15,149 nt of DNA from Bacillota bacterium (lineage in GTDB: Bacteria > Bacillota_A > Clostridia > DSM-8532): positions 1-15,149 of the forward strand of contig JAFADM010000104.1 in assembly GCA_023424865.1 (NCBI GenBank). The letters are read 5' to 3'. Below the pieces are notes generated by a model. The model worked only from the letters and a program-made list of their open reading frames with translations. It ran no database searches and was not told the DNA's origin. Shown in pieces: positions 6,887 through 14,235 of the stretch. Each line of letters opens with the position of its first letter. Position 1 is the first letter of the stretch. The position numbers were made by a program, and so were the translations under genes.

Positions 6887-8533
6887 ATGTACAGCGTTTT
6901 TATAACCGACGACGAACAAACCACACGCAACGGCCTTCTCCGGCTTTTCAACTGGGCTAAGCTGGGGCTTACTGTCATAGGTGAAGCCGATGACGGTACC
7001 ACCGCCCTACCCCTTATTGAAAAACTCAAGCCGGACATCCTCTTGACGGATGTCCGCATGGCGGTGATGGACGGCATTACTCTCTCCATCGAAGCCCAGA
7101 AACGGCTGCCGGGGCTTAAGGTGGTTTTTATCAGCGGCTACAGCGACTTGAATTATATCAAATCGGCACTCAAGCTGGGTGCCTGTGACTACATATTAAA
7201 GCCTGTTGAATTTACCGAGCTGGAACAATGCATGTTGAAGGTGGTTACCCTCCTTAAGAACGAGTGGCTTGCTCGCGCCAATCTTCAGGAAATGGAAAGC
7301 AGGCTGAGCTTAAGCCTCCCCCTTATCAAGGAGCATTTTCTGGCCTCGCTTTTAAGGGGGGGAATACAGCCGGGAGGCCGTCTGGATACGGGTTTTGGAC
7401 AAACCTTCATGCCGGCCGGAGGAAAACGCTTTACAGCCTTCATCCTTTCTCCCGACGAGGGCGAGCTGGCCTCCTGCCCCGGTTTTCAAAACAACTGGCC
7501 CCTCTTAAGCGTTGCCCTTCGCAGTATTGCCGACGAAATTCTTAACCTTCATTATGAGGGCTTTGTCATGGATGATCCTAAGACCCCTCACCAGATTGCG
7601 GCTATTCTTGTGCACAGGGAAGCGGAGGAGGACGGGGCTCAGCTTTTTTCCACCTCAATGGAAATTTGCGCCCTCATTAAAAAGCATATTCTTCTAAGCA
7701 CCTCTGCCGCCATTGGACAGAGTGTGGACTCTGCCTACCGGCTCCACGAATCCTATCTATCGGCGGGTGAGGCCCTGAAGCACCGGCTTTACTTAGGCGG
7801 GGGAAGGGTATTTATGCACGGCCAGATTCCCAGCCAAACGGAAAAAACCGCACCGCCAGGCCATGACGAGGGGACAAGCCTTCATGACCTGCTGCTTAAC
7901 GCTTCCGAGAAGGAGCTTTTTAAATGGGTGGACGCCTGCTTTTCCCAGCTGGCTCAAATTCATTCCACCGATGCCGGTGTTTACAGAGGTAAGGTCAGCC
8001 GGCTGGTTTACGACATTTATGCCACCCTTTTGGAGCAGCTTACCGTCAACGGCGAAACCGACGAATCCCAGGAAGGTGAGCTTTCCCGGCAAAAGGTTTT
8101 AGAGAACCTTTATGGCATGGAGACCCTGGGGCAGATGCAGAAGCTGGTTAAGAGCTACGGGGGGGCAGTCCGCAGCCTCATTGCCATGAAAAACGACTCA
8201 AAAACCACCGCTCTTGTGTCCAGGGTTAAAAAAACACTTCGGGAAAAATACGGTGAAAACATCACCATAAATGATCTTGCCGCGGAGGTGTACCTCTCCC
8301 CCACCTATCTTTGCATGCTGTTCAGGCAGAAGACGGGTATGACCATTAACAGCTATCAGACGGAGGTACGAATGGAAAAAGCCAAGGAATTATTATCTAA
8401 CCTTTCCAATAAATTGTACGACGTATGCTTTGCCGTGGGTTATTCCAGCCCCAGTTACTTTACAAGGCAGTTTAAAAAATACACCGGCATGCTGCCCTCC
8501 GACTTTCGCAAGGAAATAGAAGAGAAGAGGTGA
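6887..8533 (+). CDS. YesN-type response regulator, AraC-family transcription factor
   Basis: A 548-residue response regulator. The receiver domain (1-115) has acidic residues D8 and D9, phosphoacceptor D55 in LLTDVRM, S83 in FISG and K105 in ILKPV, so it should be phosphorylatable. A long central region (about 120-440) of no recognised fold is usual in YesN proteins. Two AraC-type helix-turn-helix units occupy about 445-545, with ITINDLAAEVYLSPTYLCMLF and VCFAVGYSSPSYFTRQFK segments. Start ATG is preceded by an AAGGGGG run. The gene is followed directly by its cognate sensor kinase, the two overlapping by a few bases. The likely target is the downstream sugar transporter and perhaps the promoter before this gene. 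Confidence 0.92.
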   Translation: MYSVFITDDEQTTRNGLLRLFNWAKLGLTVIGEADDGTTALPLIEKLKPDILLTDVRMAVMDGITLSIEAQKRLPGLKVVFISGYSDLNYIKSALKLGACDYILKPVEFTELEQCMLKVVTLLKNEWLARANLQEMESRLSLSLPLIKEHFLASLLRGGIQPGGRLDTGFGQTFMPAGGKRFTAFILSPDEGELASCPGFQNNWPLLSVALRSIADEILNLHYEGFVMDDPKTPHQIAAILVHREAEEDGAQLFSTSMEICALIKKHILLSTSAAIGQSVDSAYRLHESYLSAGEALKHRLYLGGGRVFMHGQIPSQTEKTAPPGHDEGTSLHDLLLNASEKELFKWVDACFSQLAQIHSTDAGVYRGKVSRLVYDIYATLLEQLTVNGETDESQEGELSRQKVLENLYGMETLGQMQKLVKSYGGAVRSLIAMKNDSKTTALVSRVKKTLREKYGENITINDLAAEVYLSPTYLCMLFRQKTGMTINSYQTEVRMEKAKELLSNLSNKLYDVCFAVGYSSPSYFTRQFKKYTGMLPSDFRKEIEEKR

Positions 8534-8538
8534 TCGCC

Positions 8539-10287
8539 TTGAAGCTGGCAAATTTCAGAGGCCGACTGCTCATAAGCTTTTTTCTTTTGACGGCCATACC
8601 CACCCTGCTGGTTTTTTCACTCTACCTTCGAAGCTACCTATTGGAAATGGAGGAGGCCATTGCCGAGTCGGTGCTCCAGACCCTCAAACAGGCTTCTCTC
8701 AACATTTCCAACGAGGTTCAGAATGTTTACCGGATTTCCGAGGTGCTTTTTGTCAATGAGGACATCCGTCTTGCCATGCGCACTTCCCCAAAAAATCAGC
8801 CAATGGACGATCAAATTCTGGAAATTTCAAGAATGGAGGATGCCATTACGGCAGTAAAGCAGGGCTCTGAAATAAAAGCCATCCGGCTCTATGTCAACGA
8901 CGATAAGATTTATGCCAACGAGGGTGTCAGCTTTTCCTCCCTCACCAGTTTTTTTGAAACCATGCCTGCCTGGGTCAGTGCCAAAGGGGACTTGATTGCC
9001 ACCCATGAAGAGCTGTACAAAACCATGGAGCCTGCCTATGTCATTTCTCTGGCCCGGCTTATTAAGGATGTGCGGGAAGTGGGGCTTATTATTGGGGCCA
9101 TGGTTATTGATGTGGAGGAATCACAGTTTTCCAGCATTTTGGATCAGATGGATTTTCCGGAGGATTCCCTTATTTATCTTGCCGATGAAACCGGCATGGT
9201 TTTGTCCCATCCCCAGAACACCCTGTATGGACAAAGCCGGACTCTTTTTATTGAAGACATGAACCTTTACGGCGAGTCCATTCAACGCGTGGATGAGACC
9301 CTTTATGTGACAAAGAAGGTGGACCGTACCCCCTGGTACCTGGTGGCAGAGCTGCCCCGTGACGGCATTCAGAAAACCTACCTCTCGACCCGGGCTACCC
9401 TTCTTCTCTATATCATCATATCCGCCATTCTCATCGGCATTACCCTCGTTGTTATGATGCTTATAACCGATGGAGTAGCCCGGCGGGTTCAGCGGCTGGT
9501 ATCCATTTTAAGAGATCACACCGGTGAGTTTGAAGACCAGCCTGTTTCGGATACAGGATCCAGGCGCTACGGGATTTACGCAAGCCTGGATCGTTCTCTG
9601 GACAGCGCCAAAGGCCTTCTCAACACCCTCCATGTAAAAATGGAGGAGCAGCGGCAAACCCAGCTGCGGCTGCTTCAGGCTCAAATTAACCCCCACTTCC
9701 TTTACAACACCCTGGATACGGTACAGTGGCTGGTACGGGCCAATGAAAAAGAGAGCACCGGCAAGGTTATAAGCGCCTTAACCCGTTATTTGAGGCGTAT
9801 TCTCAACAATGGCAACGATGTGGTTCCCATTGAGGATGAGCTGGATTTGGTCAATGCCTATATTGAAATCCAGCGCCACCGTTTCGGTGATACCTTTGAC
9901 CTGGAAATTCTCATGGAGCCGGAGGCCTCCGGCTGCCTTCTTCCCAAAATGACTCTTCAGCCCATCGTGGAAAACGCCCTCCATCACGGCATCTTCAAGC
10001 AAAAAAACCGCCGGGGCGCCATTGCCGTGGATATCTACACGGAGGCAGGCACGCTATGCCTTTCCGTAACCGACAACGGTGCGGGTATGAATGAGACAAC
10101 CCTTAAGGAACTGCTTACCGCCTCCCCCCGCAATAACAAATCAGGCTTCGGCCTTCATAATGTCCGTTCCAGGATACTTATTTTCTCCGGAAGCGGAAGC
10201 TTCGGAATGGAAATAGAAAGTGAGGAGGGCAAATACACCACGGTGACTCTTAAACTCGCCGAGAAACATGAAGGCAGCAACATGTGA
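8539..10287 (+). CDS. YesM-type sensor histidine kinase
   Basis: A membrane histidine kinase of the YesM/LytS-like class. It has a first transmembrane segment near residues 11-30, an extracellular sensing region of about 250 residues that may be a Cache-type domain, a second transmembrane segment (about 289-310) and a short HAMP-like linker. Next come a dimerisation segment with the phosphoacceptor histidine in QAQINPHFLYNTLDTVQW (H386) and an ATPase domain with PIVENALHHG (N box), DNGAGM and GFGLHNVRSRI. Numbering is from TTG 8539, chosen because AGAGGTGATC, a near-perfect match to the 16S tail, lies about 8 bases before it. GTG 8530 in the same frame would add three residues and overlap the response regulator stop. 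It presumably senses extracellular sugar, directly or through the lipoprotein encoded next, and phosphorylates the adjacent regulator. Confidence 0.92.
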   Translation: MKLANFRGRLLISFFLLTAIPTLLVFSLYLRSYLLEMEEAIAESVLQTLKQASLNISNEVQNVYRISEVLFVNEDIRLAMRTSPKNQPMDDQILEISRMEDAITAVKQGSEIKAIRLYVNDDKIYANEGVSFSSLTSFFETMPAWVSAKGDLIATHEELYKTMEPAYVISLARLIKDVREVGLIIGAMVIDVEESQFSSILDQMDFPEDSLIYLADETGMVLSHPQNTLYGQSRTLFIEDMNLYGESIQRVDETLYVTKKVDRTPWYLVAELPRDGIQKTYLSTRATLLLYIIISAILIGITLVVMMLITDGVARRVQRLVSILRDHTGEFEDQPVSDTGSRRYGIYASLDRSLDSAKGLLNTLHVKMEEQRQTQLRLLQAQINPHFLYNTLDTVQWLVRANEKESTGKVISALTRYLRRILNNGNDVVPIEDELDLVNAYIEIQRHRFGDTFDLEILMEPEASGCLLPKMTLQPIVENALHHGIFKQKNRRGAIAVDIYTEAGTLCLSVTDNGAGMNETTLKELLTASPRNNKSGFGLHNVRSRILIFSGSGSFGMEIESEEGKYTTVTLKLAEKHEGSNM

Positions 10288-10435
10288 AAGATGTGTTAGA
10301 AATTCATAGCTTTGTTTCTTTACCATCCTCCCGTGCTTTTGATATTCTTGATTCGCTATCCTGTCCGATTATCCGGCTTTGAGTCGGAAAGACTTAAAGG
10401 CCGTGAATCAAATAGTGAATGAGGAGGAACAAGAC

Positions 10436-12022
10436 ATGAATTTTCGTAAAATTCTAACCACCTTTCTCTCAGCAGCCCTTTGTATTTCCCTTTTTGCATC
10501 CTGCGGTTCGGGGGCTCCTGCCGGAAACAGCAGCACCCCATCTCCCCAGACAAGCCCCTCCACTTCCCAGGGCACCTCTGCCGAGGGCGACAGCTGGCTC
10601 CCGGCAGGAGATAAACCGGTTCTTCGCCAGTTGAACATCAATTTGAGCAAGGACTACAACACCCTTCCCGTAGCTGCGGACATTGAGAAAATTACCGGCT
10701 ACAAGGTGCAGTACGACATGCTTCCGGCAGAAAACGCCATGGATAAGCTCAATCTCATTATGGCCTCCGGCGAGCTCTATGATATCTGTGTTATCGGCGG
10801 CGACATTGCCCGTGTCATGGAATATGCCAAGCAGGGCGCACTGGCCGATATTAATCCCTATCTTCAATACGCATCCTATTTGAATGACGCCATGAATGAT
10901 TACGAGCGGGACTCCTTTACCTTAAACGGCGGGTTATTCGCCGTTGGCATGTCCCAACTTGAATTTGACGGTCACGGGGACGTGCGTTCGGCACTGTGGG
11001 CCCGTCAGGACTGGATGGAAAATCTGGGAATTGCTATTCCCAAGACAGTGGATGACCTGACCAATCTTTTAAGGGCCTTTAAGGGCTACGATAACGGCAC
11101 AGGCAACCCCACCATCCCCTTAACCCTTACCTCCACCACCGTGGCTATTGACGGACTTATCGGGGCCTTCGGCATTCCTCTGGAATGGAATGAGGTGGAC
11201 GGCCAGCTGGTTTACCGCGGCGCCGATCCCCGCATGAAGGATTACCTGGATTACATGAAGGCCCTTTATCAGGAAGGCCTTTTGGATGCCGAATACCCTG
11301 CCAACAAAGGAGCCAATGTGGATGAAAAGTACACCAACGGCATTGCCGGCATGAGCAATTACGGCTTCTTCAGCGCACCATCCATTTTCACCACCATGGC
11401 GGAAACCCAGCCTAACCAGAAAACCGTCTATCTTCCTCCTGTGGAAGGCCCCGGCGGCAAAGCCATCGGAACCTATTCCGGCGGCTTTGACCGTATCGCC
11501 TTTATTCCCGCCGTATCTAAAAACATCGCTCATACCGTAAACTTCATGAACCTAAAGCTGGAGCCTGAGGCCTTTAAAATATTGACGGTGGGTTATGAAA
11601 ACGTTCACTACACCGTTAATGACAAGGGTGAATACTGGCCTGTTGATCCTATCTTCTTTGATGAACGGGGCGATGCCAACAACTACTCCACAGGACGCTA
11701 CGTAGAGCTCTACCCTGACCTCTGGCAAATCCGAAACCGCAAGAACAAGCTCCAGTATGAGTGCTGGAATGCCATTAACGGCCCCGGCTTCATTGAATAC
11801 ATAGAAAACAGCGAAATCAGGAAAGCACCTGCCTTCCCCGAAACCTCCAAAAACAAGCAGTCACTGGATCAAATGCTTTTGGACCAATCCATCAAAATTA
11901 TTGCAGGTTCTGAAACCACTGCAACCTATGATGATTTTCTCCAGAAATGGATGGATGCGGGAGGCGCTGCCATGACTCAGGAATACAACGACTGGTATAA
12001 GGAATTCAACAGCGGCAAATAG
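10436..12022 (+). CDS. ABC transporter extracellular solute-binding lipoprotein, sugar type
   Basis: A 528-residue predicted lipoprotein. Residues 1-23 form a lipoprotein signal peptide: MNFRK, then a hydrophobic run ending in LFASC, with C23 as the lipidated residue. A Ser/Thr/Pro/Gly-rich linker follows to about residue 50. The rest fits the large family 1 sugar-binding proteins (LipO-like) that accompany LplB/YtcP permeases and bind oligo- or polysaccharide fragments. The ligand cannot be read from sequence. Start ATG has AGGAGG at 10422-10427, 8 bases upstream; the open frame continues upstream to 10379 without a better start. The 148-bp gap after the kinase gene may hold a weak promoter, but none is convincing. 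A stem-loop follows the stop before the permease genes. Confidence 0.88.
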   Translation: MNFRKILTTFLSAALCISLFASCGSGAPAGNSSTPSPQTSPSTSQGTSAEGDSWLPAGDKPVLRQLNINLSKDYNTLPVAADIEKITGYKVQYDMLPAENAMDKLNLIMASGELYDICVIGGDIARVMEYAKQGALADINPYLQYASYLNDAMNDYERDSFTLNGGLFAVGMSQLEFDGHGDVRSALWARQDWMENLGIAIPKTVDDLTNLLRAFKGYDNGTGNPTIPLTLTSTTVAIDGLIGAFGIPLEWNEVDGQLVYRGADPRMKDYLDYMKALYQEGLLDAEYPANKGANVDEKYTNGIAGMSNYGFFSAPSIFTTMAETQPNQKTVYLPPVEGPGGKAIGTYSGGFDRIAFIPAVSKNIAHTVNFMNLKLEPEAFKILTVGYENVHYTVNDKGEYWPVDPIFFDERGDANNYSTGRYVELYPDLWQIRNRKNKLQYECWNAINGPGFIEYIENSEIRKAPAFPETSKNKQSLDQMLLDQSIKIIAGSETTATYDDFLQKWMDAGGAAMTQEYNDWYKEFNSGK

Positions 12023-12060
12023 GCCGGTTCTTCCATTAGGGATATAAAACAGAAGCGCCA

Positions 12061-12131
12061 GGTCGTAAGGTTTATACCTGCCCCTCGGCAATTCCATCCA
12101 TGGTTTGGAAAACAGGCATAAACCTTACACC
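12061..12131 (+). other. Long stem-loop between the binding-protein and permease genes
   Basis: GTAAGGTTTATACCTG (12065-12080) pairs with CAGGCATAAACCTTAC (12113-12128) over 16 positions with one non-Watson-Crick position that is G-T in RNA. The stem extends past a one-base bulge through GGT/ACC (12061-12063 with 12129-12131). The 32-base loop has minor internal pairing. No U-run follows, so it is not a normal terminator. Stem-loops at this place in transporter operons often protect the upstream binding-protein mRNA or cause partial read-through, which raises binding protein over permease. That role is inferred. Confidence 0.65.
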
Positions 12132-12203
12132 GGGCTTTATGAAGTTAAATTGCAATTAAACAAACCCGTTTCAATGCAAATCATCTGACAGGGAGGGACT
12201 CTT

Positions 12204-13154
12204 TTGAACAAAGTATCAGCCGCAGTACGGGAAGGCGGCAGAAGCAAGCCCATTATACTGGGAAAGCGCATCCTGCGCTATTGGGACATGTATCTGCTGC
12301 TTCTGCCTGCTGTTATCTTCCTTATCTTATTTAAATACCTGCCCATGTGGGGAATACAAATTGCTTTTCTGGATTACAACATTTTTAAGGGAATCGAGGG
12401 AAGCGAATGGGTGGGCGTGAAAAACTTCATCCGCCTTTTAAGCTCACAGGAATTTTACAATGTCCTTTCAAATACGCTCATCATCAGCTTTCTGAAGATA
12501 GGCATCCTTTTTCCCATGGGCATTCTGGTGGCGGTGATACTCAACGAAATACACTGGACACCGTTTAAAAAGACCGTACAGACCATCATTTACGTTCCCC
12601 ATTTCTTTTCCTGGATCATTGTCGCGGGACTTTTTACGGCCATCCTCTCGCCCTCGTCAGGCATGGTTAACAAGCTCATCACCGCCCTGGGCGGAGATTC
12701 GGTCAGCTTCATGACCTCCACCTCCTGGTTCCGGCCCGTCCTAATCTTTTCAGCGGGCTGGAAGGAGGTGGGCTGGAACGCCATTGTCTTTATCGCCGCC
12801 ATTGCGGGTATCGATCAGGAAATGTACGAGGCCGCCATCATCGATGGTGCAGGCCGGCTTCGCAGGATATGGTCCATCACCCTTCCCTCCATACTACCCA
12901 CCATTGTCCTCATGTTCATTCTTCGTATCGGCGGGCTTCTGGAGGCAGGCAACGAGCAAATACTTGCCATGTACAACCCGGTGGTGTACGAGGTCAGCGA
13001 TGTCCTTGGAACCTATGTCTACCGTCTGGGTATCGGAAAAATGGATTACAGCTTTACCACTGCCGTGGGCCTTTTCAATTCCGTGGTCAGCTTTATCCTT
13101 GTTATGACAGGCAATGCGTTAAGCCGTAAATCCACCGGCTCAAGCATCTGGTAA
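12204..13154 (+). CDS. Sugar ABC transporter permease, LplB type
   Basis: A 316-residue integral membrane protein with about six transmembrane segments; the first lies near residues 28-48 (YLLLLPAVIFLILFKYL). The cytoplasmic EAA loop that docks the ATPase is at 209-229, seen as YEAAIIDGAG...ITLP. The segment KYLPMWGIQIAF is typical of the LplB subgroup of binding-protein-dependent transporters. The start is TTG at 12204, with GGGAGGG (12191-12197) 6 bases upstream. It lies 181 bp after the binding-protein gene, a gap filled mainly by the stem-loop, and 16 bp before the second permease. The two permeases should form the heterodimeric membrane channel. No ATPase gene is in the cassette. Confidence 0.92.
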   Translation: MNKVSAAVREGGRSKPIILGKRILRYWDMYLLLLPAVIFLILFKYLPMWGIQIAFLDYNIFKGIEGSEWVGVKNFIRLLSSQEFYNVLSNTLIISFLKIGILFPMGILVAVILNEIHWTPFKKTVQTIIYVPHFFSWIIVAGLFTAILSPSSGMVNKLITALGGDSVSFMTSTSWFRPVLIFSAGWKEVGWNAIVFIAAIAGIDQEMYEAAIIDGAGRLRRIWSITLPSILPTIVLMFILRIGGLLEAGNEQILAMYNPVVYEVSDVLGTYVYRLGIGKMDYSFTTAVGLFNSVVSFILVMTGNALSRKSTGSSIW

Positions 13155-13170
13155 GAAAGGCAGGCTAATA

Positions 13171-14055
13171 ATGAAAAAGTCCTTAAAAAGGCTCACCGGT
13201 GAAGACGTGGCCGTCAACCTGTTCGTTTATCTGTTTATGACGCTGTATGCGGTTGTTACTCTGATACCTTTTCTCAACGTCGTGTCCAAGGCTTTTTCCT
13301 CGGAATGGGCATTGATTTCCAACCGCATTACCTTTTACCCTATGGGCTTTCAGCTGGATACCATGAAATATGTGGTACAAAGCGATCTCTTTATTCGATC
13401 CTTCAAAAACTCGGTTTTTGTTACCCTCGCCGGCACCGCCCTCTCCATCCTAGTAACAGGCCTTGCCGCCTATCCCCTGTCCAAGCGCCACATACCGGGC
13501 AGAAGGGGCATTCTCATCCTGTTTGTTTTCACCATGCTTTTCTCGGGCGGAATGATTCCCATGTACCTTCAGATGAAAAGCTACAATCTTCTCAACACAC
13601 TGGGAGTATTGTTTTTGCCCGGAGCTGTCAGTGTTTACAATATGCTTCTAATAAAGAATTATTTCGAGAGCCTGCCCGAAAGTCTGGAGGAATCGGCCCG
13701 CATTGACGGAGCCGGGAATATTATTATCCTTTTCCGTATCATTCTTCCGCTGGCCATGCCCGTTTTCGCAACGGTCTGCCTCTTTTCGGCGGTGGGCCTC
13801 TGGAATGATTATTTTTCAGCTATGATTTACAATACCCAAACCTCGGTTAAAACACTGCCCCTATACCTGAGGGACATCATAACCGACAGCGCGGCGGATC
13901 TTGAGGCCAAATCCAACGACGATTTAATGAATATCGTGCCCGAGGCCGTTCGTTCTGCCACCATAGTGGCCTCCACCATTCCCATACTCATTGTTTACCC
14001 CTTTGTTCAGAAGTACTTTATAAAAGGGGTTATGATAGGCTCAGTTAAGGGGTAA
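13171..14055 (+). CDS. Sugar ABC transporter permease, YtcP type
   Basis: A 294-residue membrane protein of the MalG-like carbohydrate permease family, YtcP subgroup. Hydrophobic segments begin at residues 14-35 (VNLFVYLFMTLYAVVTLIPFL), and the EAA loop LEESARIDGAG...IILP is at 172-193. The tail FVQKYFIKGVMIGSVKG is the characteristic C-terminus of this group. ATG start, with AGAAAGG about 10 bases upstream. It is the last gene of the cassette and partners the LplB-type permease 16 bp upstream. A small hairpin and then a strong bidirectional terminator follow. No glycoside hydrolase, sugar kinase or ATPase follows, so the imported sugar must be processed by genes elsewhere. Confidence 0.92.
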   Translation: MKKSLKRLTGEDVAVNLFVYLFMTLYAVVTLIPFLNVVSKAFSSEWALISNRITFYPMGFQLDTMKYVVQSDLFIRSFKNSVFVTLAGTALSILVTGLAAYPLSKRHIPGRRGILILFVFTMLFSGGMIPMYLQMKSYNLLNTLGVLFLPGAVSVYNMLLIKNYFESLPESLEESARIDGAGNIIILFRIILPLAMPVFATVCLFSAVGLWNDYFSAMIYNTQTSVKTLPLYLRDIITDSAADLEAKSNDDLMNIVPEAVRSATIVASTIPILIVYPFVQKYFIKGVMIGSVKG

Positions 14056-14075
14056 AATCCGTCAGTTAAAAGCTC

Positions 14076-14098
14076 GGGGCATCGCCCCTCTCTCTTTT
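14076..14098 (+). terminator. Weak hairpin after the permease gene
   Basis: GGGGC (14076-14080) and GCCCC (14084-14088) enclose a 3-base loop and are followed by TCTCTCTTTT. It lies 20 bases after the last stop of the cassette and may act as a weak first terminator ahead of the stronger one at 14134-14171. Confidence 0.5.
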
Positions 14099-14133
14099 AG
14101 CCAGATATGCTTTAAGCAAATGGCTGCCAATGA

Positions 14134-14171
14134 AAAAGCCCGGACAGGCGCATTGCCGTGTCCGGGCTTTT
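14134..14171. terminator. Strong bidirectional rho-independent terminator
   Basis: AAAAGCCCGGACA (14134-14146) pairs perfectly with TGTCCGGGCTTTT (14159-14171), giving a 13-bp stem with A and T tails on both sides. Further GGC/GCC pairing exists inside the loop. It lies between the convergent permease gene and fabF and can end transcription from both directions. Confidence 0.9.
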
Positions 14172-14235
14172 CCACTATCTATGTTTGCGTTTGGAGATAG
14201 CTTATTCATTTATTGGCTTAAGAACCAATCCTGTC

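Noticed and set aside
10379..10435. Upstream extension of the binding lipoprotein
   Set aside because: It would bury the lipoprotein signal peptide behind 19 residues; AGGAGG at 10422 fits the ATG at 10436.
12143..12180. Possible catabolite-control (cre) site before the permease gene
   Set aside because: The CCCGTTTCA stretch and its surroundings do not match the cre consensus in register.
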